A DNA stretch of 64,000 bases, taken from assembly GCF_004027225.2 (NCBI RefSeq), contig NC_044298.2, positions 1,441,793-1,505,792 of the forward strand. The letters are read 5' to 3'. This document shows positions 1-9,639 of this stretch, piece after piece. The position numbers and the translations under genes are program-made. The notes under the pieces are model-generated. The model was not told the DNA's origin, did not search any database, and was given only the letters and a program-made list of their open reading frames with translations. This stretch comes from Strigops habroptila (Eukaryota; Chordata; Aves; Psittaciformes; Psittacidae). Within the stretch, counting starts at the first letter, position 1; every line of letters starts with the position of its first letter.

Positions 1-762
1 CCATTGCTCTCTGTGAGCCATGAACTTTTGTGAGTGTGGCGAGACCGTGTACCCCTCAGAAAGAGACTTTATTGCTCTCTGAAACAACTTGTGGATTCGG
101 CTCTGTTGATTCAGCTGCTTGTCCTTGCACAGGGAGGAGGCTGGGATGCATCAGTTCTGACAAGCGGACAGGAACATCCTGGCAAAAACCAAAAAGCGGA
201 CGGGAACGTCCTTGCAGGAAACAAAAAGCAGATGGGAACGTCCTTGCAGGAACCAAAAAGCAGACGGGAACATCCTTGCAGGAACCAAAAAGCAGACGGG
301 AACATCCTTGCAGGAACAAACTGTATGGTCAGCAGACAAAAAACCTGCTGAAACGTGCAATTCGTGGATGTAGCCCATGGCTGGTCACAGTTGTTGCGCA
401 ATGCTGGAGCAACGACTACCTGATTGACATCCGGACACAATATGGTATAAAGGACCGCACGACTGCCAGCTAGTTGGAAGACTTCTCCCACCAGTCTGGA
501 TGACGGGATGCCGTATGACTCCGTGGTGGTAACTTAACTATTTGACCTGCTCTCTCTCTCTCTGCAAATTTGCTTCTATCCTTTTCTCCCTACTCTTCCT
601 CTTTTTCTTCTTCTCTTTTATTCTCTTTTATTTTATTTTATTTTATTTTTTACAATAGTTTTAGATAATAAATTGCATTATTTGGACATTTGACCTCATT
701 TGTGTCTTAATTTCACCCCGTGAGATCTGAATCCTCTTTGTACTGTCCACCGGGACGCGACA
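1..762 (+). mobile_element. Probable LTR-like insertion (left end outside window)
   Basis: This block has LTR-type architecture: a tandem-repeat array of enhancer type (177-320), a TATA-like TATAAA near 444, a pyrimidine-rich then T/A-rich tract, and AATAAA at 667-672 followed by a U5-like stretch. Its right edge is set by comparison: from about 763 (CCTGGTGTGCA) the sequence matches the 5' flanks of feather genes 5 and 6 (about 14545 and 17590), which lack the block. No gag/pol coding is visible. The family is not recognised and the left end was not found, so the class is an inference. Confidence 0.45.
177..320 (+). repeat. 32-bp tandem repeat, about 4.5 copies
   Basis: TCCTTGCA-type units start at 177 (variant TCCTGGCA), 209, 241, 273 and 305, an exact 32-bp period. 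The unit contains AAAAAGCAGACGGGAAC. Copies differ by a few substitutions. The units are contiguous with no spacers, as in LTR U3 enhancer arrays. Confidence 0.9.
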
Positions 763-1330
763 CCTGGTGTGCAGCCGTCTGTGTGGTTAAAGCAGAAGTG
801 GTGGCAAAGACACAGGCAGCAAGAAGGATGTGTATCGATTGGCCAGGACATGCGTTGGTCACTTGGGTGCATTCAGCTTTGCCCGTGGTCTCCAGCAAAG
901 AGTGTTGAGAGGGGGATAGCCTTGGATCTTAAGCACTGGTACTCTGCTGTTAAAGGTAGGTGGTGATGAGGGAGAGAAGGAAGATGGCAAAAGAGGCGGA
1001 ACAGCTTCTGCTCAGATGAAAGCTCGATCTCAGAGAGAATGTCTAAACCCCAGAGCAGAGGTTCCCTGCCTAGAAACGTGATGCCTAATAAAGTGTGAAT
1101 GAGCACAGAACTAGAGCTGACTCTTGTGCATGGGTGACCAGGCTGAAGCCTCAGGGTTATGAGGAGACGGGCCGCATGCATCAGGAAACACTTAAAAGGG
1201 AGGCCCTGCAGGGCAAGAGGCTGGTTCACCTGGTGAGGTAGGACACTCCTCGTTACTGGCTGCATCATCTGTCTGTGCTGATGTGTCATTTCCCCTGGAA
1301 AAGTTAGGGTTCTAATAGTGTCAGTCTAAA
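763..1330. repeat. Paralogous 5' spacer of feather gene 1
   Basis: The stretch aligns by eye with 14545-15120 and 17590-18165, upstream of feather genes 5 and 6. Shared landmarks include AGAAGTGGTGGCAAAGACA and CACTGGTACTCTGCTGTTAA. No coding sequence is supported here. The match shows that genes 1, 5 and 6 share the same ancestral upstream spacer. Confidence 0.75.
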
Positions 1331-1573
1331 GGAGCCTGTGTGGCTGAACAGGCACGTCATGAACAGGGAAATGAAAAGAGAAGGTTGCAGGGCAGAAGTA
1401 AACCCCCTAATTTTTTCAATTGTGATGACTTGCATGTAAGATGAGCTTTTTGGGAAACACATTCCACGTGCAAAGTCTTCCTCTGGGCGTGGGACAGTCT
1501 TGAGCAGTACATAAGCCAGTCCAGTGGGGGCTCTCCCTCAGCCACTTCTCTTGCCTTCTACTTGGTGAACGAG
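1330..1573 (+). promoter_or_regulatory. Promoter and non-coding exon 1, feather gene 1
   Basis: The region matches the promoter block of the other feather genes (CAGGGAAATGAAAAG, TGCATG..AAGATGAGCTT), but two elements are degraded. The TATA position reads TACATAAG (1508-1515) instead of TATAAAAG, and the forkhead-like GGTAAACA of its paralogues reads GGGAAACA. Exon 1 (about 1537-1573) keeps the CCACTTCTCTTGCCTTCT core and ends at GAG with donor GTAAGT at 1574. The intron is 1574-1882 (309 bp). Confidence 0.75.
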
Positions 1574-1903
1574 GTAAGTAGCAAGTGCCTTCTTCTGCTT
1601 GTTGTCTTTGTAATTTTTCTCTTTGTCTTCTGTTCTCGACTGAAAAGTTTTGTTTTGCTGAGACCATTGCCACTCATCTCTGTTCTCTTTACCAAACTGT
1701 GGGGAGGTGGGAGAAGGTCTTCTCTGTCTTTGCAAGGCCCTATTGAGGACTGCAACTCCTAAGATTCTCTTCTTCCCTATGAAGCTTGTCCCTGCTTCCC
1801 AGCCTGTGCCTTTGCTCTGACCGAGCAGGCTGTCAGGCTGCTCCTCACACGCTGCCTGTGCTTTGGCTGCCCTCTCTCCCAGGTCCACCTCCACCCCAAA
1901 GCC

Positions 1904-2200
1904 ATGTCTTGCTACGACCTGCGCCGTCCCTGTGGGCCAACCCCACTGGCCAACAGCTGCAACGAGCCCTGTGTCAGGCAGTGCCAGGACTCCCGCGTGG
2001 TGATCCAGCCCTCTCCCGTGGTGGTGACCCTGCCCGGACCCATCCTCAGCTCCTTCCCCCAGAACACTGCCGTGGGATCCTCCACCTCCGCTGCCGTTGG
2101 CAGCATCCTGAGTGAGGAGGGAGTGCCCATCAACTCCGGGGGCTTCAGCCTCTCTGGCCTTGGTGGCCGCTACTGCAGCAGAAGGAGCCTGCCCTGCTAA
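1904..2200 (+). CDS. Feather beta-keratin 1 (98 aa)
   Basis: Structural protein of feather barbs, barbules and rachis. It polymerises through the beta-sheet core and is disulfide-linked in cornifying cells. Residues 1-30 are the Cys-rich N-terminal arm (Cys 3, 10, 19, 23, 27). The core is at about 31-60 ([22 protein letters not shown]), followed by a Gly/Ser-rich tail ending RRSLPC. Length is the usual 98 residues. The start is the first ATG after the acceptor CTCTCTCCCAG (exon 2 from 1883), 21 bp into exon 2. Odd points: Cys7 of the paralogues is Arg here (YDLRRPCG), residue 92 is Ser instead of Gly, and the TATA box is altered. It may be weakly expressed. It is the first of seven tandem feather genes. 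Confidence 0.95.
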   Translation: MSCYDLRRPCGPTPLANSCNEPCVRQCQDSRVVIQPSPVVVTLPGPILSSFPQNTAVGSSTSAAVGSILSEEGVPINSGGFSLSGLGGRYCSRRSLPC

Positions 2201-2622
2201 AGCCGGGATGGATGTCCAGTGAGTGCATCGACCAGGAAGACCAAAGCCAGGTGCCAGACTGAGGACATTGCTGCTGGCCAGGCTTCTCTGGGCAGATTGG
2301 TTGAGCATCCTTGTGCCCTCCTGCAAGGGAGGGATGGAAGCAAGGTGTCAGCCTGTGCTGTCTGGAAACATGTCCAGCTGATGTCTTCTTCTACTCCTGC
2401 TTTCCTCTCCACATCATGAATCCCTGTTGCCTTCTGCTGTCCTGTGCCATGGGTTCATCCTGAAGCAAGCGGAGAGGGTCTCTCATCACCACTCCCTCCC
2501 TGTGTGTGTGAGATGAAGACGTGTGTCTTGCTGTGAATAGGTGCCTGACTGTCAGGTGCCCTTGTAGCAGCCTGGACGGCGTCCCTTCCAGGATGCACTG
2601 CTTTGTTTCTCTTTTTAGATTC

Positions 2623-2628
2623 ATTAAA
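2623..2628 (+). terminator. Poly(A) signal ATTAAA, feather gene 1
   Basis: ATTAAA followed by TTTATGTTGCGTTGTAGCTT lies about 420 bp after the stop. The same signal and context recur in feather genes 2-6. Confidence 0.8.
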
Positions 2629-2707
2629 ATTTATGTTGCGTTGTAGCTTGGGTCTTCTTGTGTTCCTTTCCTCCTGGGATGCCCAGCCAAGCTGTTCAAT
2701 GGGAAAT

Positions 2708-3290
2708 CACAGAATCACAGAGTGATACAGGTTGGAAGCGGCTTTTGGAGGTTGCCTGGTCCAACCTGCTGTTCAGTGAGTTCATCCTAGAGCCAGTTGT
2801 TCTTGGTCCAGATTGCTTTTTGTTGCCTTCAAGGATCTAAACTCATAATCTTCCTTGGCAGCCTGTTCCAGTGCTCAGTGACACTCACAATGAAAAAGTG
2901 TTTCCTGACGTTCAGACAGAGCTTTCTGTGTTTCATTCTTGCCCATTGCCTTTGGTCTTTTCAATGGCCTCACTGAAAAGAGCCCAACTCCTTCCTCCTT
3001 GAACCTTACCTTCAGGTATTTCAACAGAGGATTGAGTGCCATCCCTGAGAGCCTGCTCTTCCCAGCTCTCAGTCTTTTCTCATATGTATGACTCTCCAGT
3101 CCCTTAATCATGTTTTAAATTTAATTTTCATTCATCATGGACTTCATTTGACTCCCTTTCAGTGTGTCCATGTCTCTCTTACACTGAGGAGCCCAGAACT
3201 GTACATGGAACTCCTGGTGTGGCCTCATGAATGCTAAGAGAAGGGAAGGATCAACTTTCTCAACCTGCTGGAAATACTTTGTGTAAAGGA
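2708..3290 (-). mobile_element. Old CR1 LINE fragment, reverse orientation
   Basis: Read on the minus strand this is the 3' part of a CR1 element. The plus strand starts with an AGAATCACAGAGT tail, then CAGGTTGGAAG and GGTCCAACCTGCT, followed by sequence complementary to the terminal CR1 ORF2 region (CAGAACTGTACATGGA near 3190). It is heavily diverged, with no open frame, so it is old and inactive. Confidence 0.8.
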
Positions 3291-4730
3291 GCCCAGAGTA
3301 CAATAGTATTCTGCATTAGCAAATGTGATCCCAAACAGGCTGAAAGTATGTGGTGCACTTGCATCCGAGGGTCTGAGAGTGGGTGTCTCACTGAAACAGT
3401 CAGCTAGAGGGCGCTGTCCTTTACATGTGACAGAGCCATCCAAAGCCACTACATCCCTCTGTCGTGATCATCTGACTTGTGTCTCTCAGCAAACCCCTGT
3501 AATGCCTTCCATGGCTCCAACACATGTATGACAGATGCCAAAAGAGATGTAAGCCTTCCCTTCTGCCCCCAGTCTCTGTGTGTCCCCCCTGGCCCATTTC
3601 AGAAGTACTTTAGGAATGTTGGCATAGCATCACATTCACAGCTTGGGAGCCTACATGACCCATGCGCCATGACACTCAATTGAGGGCATTTATCAAGTCT
3701 TTCTCGATACCTTGCCCTTGAACACCAGAGGATGGAAAAAAACAAACCCTCCGGGATGCAGCGATCATGTCTTCCTGCCTTTCTGCCCTCAATTGCAAGT
3801 CCACAGACATCAGGGTGGGAAGTAACCTTGCACATGTGTGGAGCCGGCATGTAGCTGGTGATGTAGGAGAGGACAAGCTGCCTGTCCCTTCCTGCCTTAT
3901 CCTCTAATCCTCCACTGATGATATTTGCCACATGCCCCAGAACTCCTATTTCAGGTAGAGTGGGGGGCACCTCCTGTGCTGTCACATACGCTGTGGGAAC
4001 CCCTACACTGCCTTTCCCTGGAGCTAAAGCCCTATCTTTTCTGAATGACAGCTGCTGTCAGCAAAAACCCCGTGCCCTTCTGTGCATTCCCTCAGGGAAT
4101 GCACTGTCCACCAACACTTGTGAGCCATGCTGAGCTGACAGCAGAAGCAAGGTGGGCTGAAAAGATCATACCAGGGAGGGAAGGCAGCATCAACTGCATG
4201 TAATTAGAGAGAGCAGGATGCAGCAGTCTGGAGTCTTCGAGCAGATCCTCACTGTGGGCGCTGACAGTGGGACTACCACAGGCCAGTGGGAAACTGCATG
4301 TCTGAGTGCACTGAGATGCCTGGGAAGAGGAAACAGAGATCCTGGTGTCTACTTGTGTCCAGTGTGTTCCTGCATGTGTTCCTAGACTAGTATTTGTTAT
4401 GAATTCCGATGTCTCATAGAAAGCTTTCCAAGCTTCTTGCAGTGCCTGTCATTGAGTTAGGGTGTAGGCTCAAAGAAGAAATGTTTGGTATCCTTGAGCA
4501 TGAAAAACGAACAGTTGGGAAGCCCCAGCACAGATCTTTGGTACTGCTGGGGTTAGGGTGGGAGTGGAAATAGTATGTGCTGAAGAGAAGTATTTCTGCT
4601 TTTCAAACATCCTTCTCTTCTTGATCAGAAGCTGCTGGAGGCTATCCTCACTTGGACGGAGTTAGGTATTAGGTTATTCAATGGGTATGGTGACTCTTGT
4701 CACAGAAAATTCTCTCTAATTCTGGCCTTG
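3291..4730. other. Intergenic spacer between feather genes 1 and 2
   Basis: No gene is supported. Much of it (about 3300-4380) is paralogous to the spacers downstream of feather genes 3 (9690-10330) and 6 (19530-20470). Shared landmarks include AAAAGATCATACCAGGGAGG and GAGCCATGCTGAGCTGACAG. Confidence 0.7.
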
Positions 4731-4904
4731 TATTTTAGGGTAGCCAGAAAACATGCCCTGTTCAACATGTGAATCCTTAAAGTGAGGCCCTGGAGGGCAA
4801 GGGGATGGCTTCATCTGGCCAAGTGGGACAGTCGTCATCACTGGCTGCATCATCTGTCTCTGCTGACGTGTCATTTCCCCTGGAAGTGTTTTGGCATCTG
4901 AGAG

Positions 4905-5155
4905 GGTCAGTTGAAGGGAGCCTGTGTGGCTGAATGGGCACGTCATGAACAGGGAAATGAAAAAGCAGCATTGCAGAAAACATAAGCAATGTCCCCGTTT
5001 CTTTAATTATGATGCTTTGCATGCAAGATGAACATGTTGGTAAACACATTGCATGCACAAAGGGTGTGCCTGGGGAGGTCTGGATCAGTATAAAAGGCAG
5101 TCAACTGCAGGCTTCCGCATCCACTTCTCTTGCCTTCTCCTCCTTGGTGAACAAG
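4905..5155 (+). promoter_or_regulatory. Promoter and non-coding exon 1, feather gene 2
   Basis: Conserved elements in order: GCACGTCATGAACAGGGAAA (CRE-like CACGTCA), CTTTGCAT at 5015-5022, GGTAAACA at 5039-5046 (forkhead-type core), ATGCACAAAGGG, and TATAAAA at 5089-5095. Exon 1 (about 5119-5155) starts 30 bp after TATA, carries ATCCACTTCTCTTGCC and ends GAACAAG before donor GTGAGC. The intron is 5156-5475 (320 bp). Confidence 0.85.
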
Positions 5156-5496
5156 GTGAGCTGCAACAAACGTTGCCTTTTTCTTGTCTTTTTTCTCTTT
5201 GTCTTCTAGCTCCAATTGAGTCTTTGTCTCTGTGTAGCTTTTGCTGTAAGCCTTACAACTTGTTTGTGCTGCCAGCATCTGTGTTCTCTTTGCTGCCCTG
5301 CAGGGAGGTGCAAGAAAGACTTGGGCTCTCTTTACTGTGGGGCCAGGGCTCCTAATCCTCTCTTCCTACCTATGAAGCTTGTCTCTGCTCCCCAGCCCGT
5401 GCCTTTGCTCTGACCAAGCAGGCTGTCAGGCTGCCCCTCACATGCTGCCTGTGCTTTGGCTGCCCTCTCTCCCAGGTCCACCTCCACCCCAAAGCC

Positions 5497-5793
5497 ATGT
5501 CCTGCTACGACCTGTGCCGTCCCTGTGGGCCAACCCCACTGGCCAACAGCTGCAACGTGCCCTGTGTCAGGCAATGCCAGGACTCCCGCGTGGTGATCCA
5601 GCCCTCTCCCGTGGTGGTGACCCTGCCCGGACCCATCCTCAGCTCCTTCCCCCAGAACACCACTGTGGGATCCACCACCTCTGCTGCCGTTGGCAGCATC
5701 CTGAGTGAGGGGGGAGTGCCCATCAACTCTGGGGGCTTCGGCTTCTCTGGCCTTGGTGGCCGCTACTGCGGCAGAAGGAGCCTGCCCTGCTAA
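5497..5793 (+). CDS. Feather beta-keratin 2 (98 aa)
   Basis: Feather keratin with the full Cys set (3, 7, 10, 19, 23, 27, 91, 98), a [15 protein letters not shown] core and a Gly-rich tail ending RRSLPC. Differences from gene 1: Cys7 is present, residue 21 is Val (SCNVPC, shared only with gene 3), [11 protein letters not shown] follows the core, and the tail reads [10 protein letters not shown]. Exon 2 begins at 5476 after CTCTCCCAG, and the ATG lies 21 bp in. Promoter and poly(A) signal are both intact, so this is a functional-looking gene. Confidence 0.96.
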   Translation: MSCYDLCRPCGPTPLANSCNVPCVRQCQDSRVVIQPSPVVVTLPGPILSSFPQNTTVGSTTSAAVGSILSEGGVPINSGGFGFSGLGGRYCGRRSLPC

Positions 5794-6213
5794 AGCCGGG
5801 ATGGATGTCCAGTGAGTGCATCGACCAGGAAGACCAAAGCCAGGTGCCAGACTGAGGACATTGCTGCTGGCCAGAGTTCCCAGATCGGTTGAGTATCCTT
5901 GTGCCCTCCTGCAAGGGAGGGATGGAAGCAAGGTGCCGGCCTGTGCTGTCTGGAAATGTGTCCAGCTGATGTCTTCTGCTTCTCCTGCTTTCTTCTCTGC
6001 ATGATGAGTCCCTGTTGCCTCCTGCTATCCTGTGCCATGGGTTCATCCTGAAGCAACTGAAGAAGGTCCCTGCTCAACACCTTCTCTCCATGGGAGCGGA
6101 AGGAAAATGCTTGTCCCACTGCTGTGAAGAGGTGCCCGACTGTCAGGTGCTCTTGTAGCAGCCTGGACAGTATCCCTTCCAGGATGCACTGCTTTGTTTC
6201 TCTCTTTAGACTC

Positions 6214-6219
6214 ATTAAA
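6214..6219 (+). terminator. Poly(A) signal ATTAAA, feather gene 2
   Basis: ATTAAA with downstream AGTTTATGCTGCATTGTAG lies about 420 bp after the stop, in the same context as in the other feather genes. Confidence 0.85.
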
Positions 6220-6259
6220 AGTTTATGCTGCATTGTAGTTTGTGTCTCTTCATGTTACT

Positions 6260-8150
6260 TCCATCCTGGGATGCCCAGCCAAGATGTGCAGTGGGAATAT
6301 GAGGCACCCTAGAGGGGAAGAAAATGAGTGGGTTAGGGTCAATGGTTGAAATGTTTTGTGCCTGGACGAGCTGAGTACCTCAGGTCTATGGTCATTGGAA
6401 AAGAGATTGGGTGATGGAGGGTTGTTTGGTGTGGTCTGAACACACAAAGGCTTGCCAGAAGCTCACCCAAGGAACACATGAGCAACAATCAAACTTGGAT
6501 ACTGCCTCCAATTGATGAAGCAAGCCACTGAGCTGCTGGTGCTCTCTAACACCCACCTGCCCAACACTCTGATTGTGTGTTACTGCCTCTAATTGGTCCT
6601 TGCCCTTTCCTCCTCAAAGCCCTTCTTGAAAACCCTGAATGCAGAGGGAGTTCCAAAGAAGTTGAAGGGACTGGTGTCAGTCAGGACAACTTCCTTAAAG
6701 GAAATAAGCACTGATTTTGAATTTTCTTCCCTTTCCCTCCCTTCCATGGTCTATTTCTAACGGGGGACAGATTGCAACTGGCCCTACAGTCAGAGTCAGA
6801 AACCACTCATGTGAACTTCCCTGGTGTTAAGAGTACGTGCTTGCACCAGGTGGCTGTCTTCTGGTGTTCCCTGAAAGAAAACTTTTGCTCAAAATATCCC
6901 TTTGCTTTTATCTGCCAGGAAAACCTGTATAAATGCACTCCCATCCTTAGTTGTAAGCCATGCTGATCCATTAGCAGAAGTATGGTCAAAGTCATAGAAG
7001 GGAAGAAAGGCAACGTCCTCAATAGGAGCTCATAGGAGCAGGGTGTTTCAGCAATCTTGAGCCTTTATGTAGACCTTCGGTATGGGGGACCGAGCTGGGG
7101 AGAATGGAGAAAGGTAGGAACTAGATTCTTTGCTTTTAATATTTTGTTTGTGGAATGTTTTGAAGTGGAAGTACCGTGGATAGAAAACTGATGTGCGGTA
7201 TGATTTCAGCATAATGAAAATGTGCTTATGTTTGAAGGATATCTTTCCATTACACACAGGGTTGCTGTGTTGCAGTCACACTGGGGATTTCTTCTGCATG
7301 CATGTTTAATCGGATAAATATCTCCCATCAACCTAAAAGCTCTCTTCGTCTTCTTCCATGAGGAATTTGGTGTGGACCTCTGTGATTAGAGACTTGTCTG
7401 TCTCCAATGAAGTCTCAACCTAATTGGGGAAAGGGTTTTGTCCACCCTTTGCAATGAGGACCCACTTGGGGCGTCAGAGGAATGCAGCTGGTGCCTCAGG
7501 CAGGACTGTCATTCCTCTTGGCAACATTCAGCCCTTGTCTTGCCCCAAGAAATACAATGTAGAGCATTGAATCCTTCCCTTGGAATGCCTCTTTGGGGAG
7601 ATCCTGACATCTGCTGCTCTCCAGGCTGTCTTTGCTGGCACTGCCAGCCCTCTCTTGCTAATGCGGAGGGTTTTCTATTGAATTTAAATCTTGCTGAGTG
7701 TTAGGAACTGTATGTGCTGTCCTGTCAGCATGTAAGCATAAAGAAGTTGAGGAATGTACATGGGGAATGGAAGAGGGAAGAGTTTTGAAGCCAGAAGACA
7801 TTTTTGTTAGAGAGTGGTTTCTGAAAGATAAGAGCAGTGGCTAGCTAGTACTTGTGGGAAAGCAACATCATCATTCATTCTAAAACATTCTTGTTCTGCT
7901 GATTGGGCACCTCCAGGCTATTCTGAAAGAAGTGAGAGGCAAACCAGACAAGCCTATTCCTTCTAAGAACAGTGGGAGATACCAAAGAAAATACAAAATG
8001 CAATAGCACAGTCTCCCTGGTCAAAAAGAAGATGCCTAGGAAAGCTAAAAAGACCCTGGAGGCACAATCCTGGATTTGGCCAGTCCCAGCATAGCAAAAT
8101 CCTGCCTTTTAATTGTATGTTTATATGGGAAAAAACCTGTATTCATTAAA
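6260..8150. other. Intergenic spacer between feather genes 2 and 3
   Basis: No gene is supported. 6290-6700 is related to the spacer downstream of genes 4 and 5 (13480-13900 and 16520-16950). 7430-7700 is related to 11255-11450 (shared CTTGGCAACATTCAGC-like and TAGAGCATTGAATCCTT). The rest shows nothing recognisable. Confidence 0.65.
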
Positions 8151-8279
8151 ATAAAAGCCAGACGGGAGCCTCGGGAGAGTAAGATGCTGACATCACCTAA
8201 ATATATGGCACCACTTCACCCAGTTGATTGAACCATCTGTCTGAATTTGCTGTAAATTCACCTGGAAACATTTTGGCCT

Positions 8280-8545
8280 CTAATAGTGTCAGTTGAAAGG
8301 AGCCTGTGTGGCTGAATAGGCACGTCACAAACAGGGAAATGAAAAGGCAGCGTTGCAGGGAGCAAAAACCACCACCACATTTACTTAAGTGGGGTGATTA
8401 GCATAAAATATGAGCTTGTTGGTAAACACGTTACTATGCTCAAAGGATGCCTCTGGGCCTGGGGCAGTCTGGACCAGTATAAAAGCCATTCTAACAGCAG
8501 ATGCCCTCATCTGCTTCTCTTGCCTTCTCCTCCTTGGTGAACAAG
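8280..8545 (+). promoter_or_regulatory. Promoter and non-coding exon 1, feather gene 3
   Basis: The order of elements is as in gene 2: GCACGTCACAAACAGGGAAA, GGTAAACA at 8421-8428, GCCTGGGGCAGTCTGGACC, and TATAAAA at 8478-8484. Exon 1 (about 8508-8545) ends GAACAAG before GTGAGC. The intron is 8546-8879 (334 bp). Confidence 0.85.
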
Positions 8546-8900
8546 GTGAGCTGCAACCGAATTTGTTGCACTCTTCTACTTGTCTTGTTCTCCTCTTTGT
8601 CTTCTGGCTTCAACTGAATCTTTGCTTCACAGTAGCTTTTGATGAGAGCCTTGTTTCTTAATTCTGTTCCCATCTTTTCTGCTCAATTTGTTCTTCAGTG
8701 CGGGGAGGTGGGATGTCATCAGCTTTCTTTCCAGGATGTAGTTTGGGACCGGGGCTCTAACCTCTCTTCCTCCCTATTGAGGCTGTCCCTGCTCCCCAGC
8801 CTGTGCCTTTGCTCTGACCGAGCAGGCTGTCAGGCTGCCCCTCACACGCTGCCTGTGCTTTGGCTGCCCTCTCTCCCAGGTCCACCTCCACCCCAAAGCC

Positions 8901-9197
8901 ATGTCCTGCTACGACCTGTGCCGTCCCTGTGGGCCAACCCCACTGGCCAACAGCTGCAACGTGCCCTGTGTCAGGCAGTGCCAGGACTCCCGCGTGGTGA
9001 TCCAGCCCTCTCCCGTGGTGGTGACCCTGCCCGGACCCATCCTCAGCTCCTTCCCCCAGAACACCGCCGTGGGATCCTCCACCTCCGCTGCCGTTGGCAG
9101 CATCCTGAGTGAGGAGGGAGTGCCCATCAACTCCGGGGGCTTCAGCCTCTCTGGCCTTGGTGGCCGCTACTGCGGCAGAAGGAGCCAGCCCTGGTAA
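8901..9197 (+). CDS. Feather beta-keratin 3 (98 aa, C-terminal Trp)
   Basis: Feather keratin with the standard Cys-rich N-terminus (3, 7, 10, 19, 23, 27) and core. It has Val21 as in gene 2. The notable feature is the last codon: TGG (Trp) in place of TGC (Cys), so the protein ends RRSQPW and loses the terminal cysteine. Its 3' UTR is nearly identical to those of genes 4-6, while its intron differs from theirs. That suggests exon 2 plus the 3' end was homogenised or duplicated separately from the 5' half. Exon 2 starts at 8880, and the ATG is 21 bp in. Confidence 0.96.
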   Translation: MSCYDLCRPCGPTPLANSCNVPCVRQCQDSRVVIQPSPVVVTLPGPILSSFPQNTAVGSSTSAAVGSILSEEGVPINSGGFSLSGLGGRYCGRRSQPW

Positions 9198-9617
9198 AGC
9201 CGCGATGGATGTCCAGTGAGTGCATCGACCAGGAAGACCAAAGCCAGGTGCCGGACTGAGGACATTGCTGCTGGCCAGGCTTCCCAGATCGGTTGAGCAT
9301 CGTCGTTCCCTCCTGCAAAGGGGGGTGGGAAGCAAGGTGCCGGCCTGTGCTGTCTGGAAACGTGTCCAGCTGATGTCTTCCTCTTCTCCTGCTTTCCTCT
9401 CCGCATCATGAGTCCCTGTTGTCTCCTGCTGTCCTGTGCCACGGGTTCATCCTGAAGCAAGCAGAGAGGGTCTCTCATCACCACTCTCTCCCAGTGTGTG
9501 TTGGAGGAAGATGTGTGTACCATTGCTGTGGAAAGGTGCCTGACTGTCAGGTGCCCTTGTAGCAGCCTGGACATTGTCTCTTCCAGGATTCACTGCTTTG
9601 TTTCTCTCTTTAGATTC

Positions 9618-9623
9618 ATTAAA
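9618..9623 (+). terminator. Poly(A) signal ATTAAA, feather gene 3
   Basis: ATTAAAGTTTATGCTGCATT follows CTTTGTTTCTCTCTTTAG about 420 bp after the stop. Confidence 0.85.
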
Positions 9624-9639
9624 GTTTATGCTGCATTGT

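Noticed and set aside
177-320. Regular 32-bp repeats resembling a CRISPR array in period
   Set aside because: The repeats are contiguous with no unique spacers, the genome is avian, and there are no cas genes. It is a simple tandem repeat in an LTR-like element.
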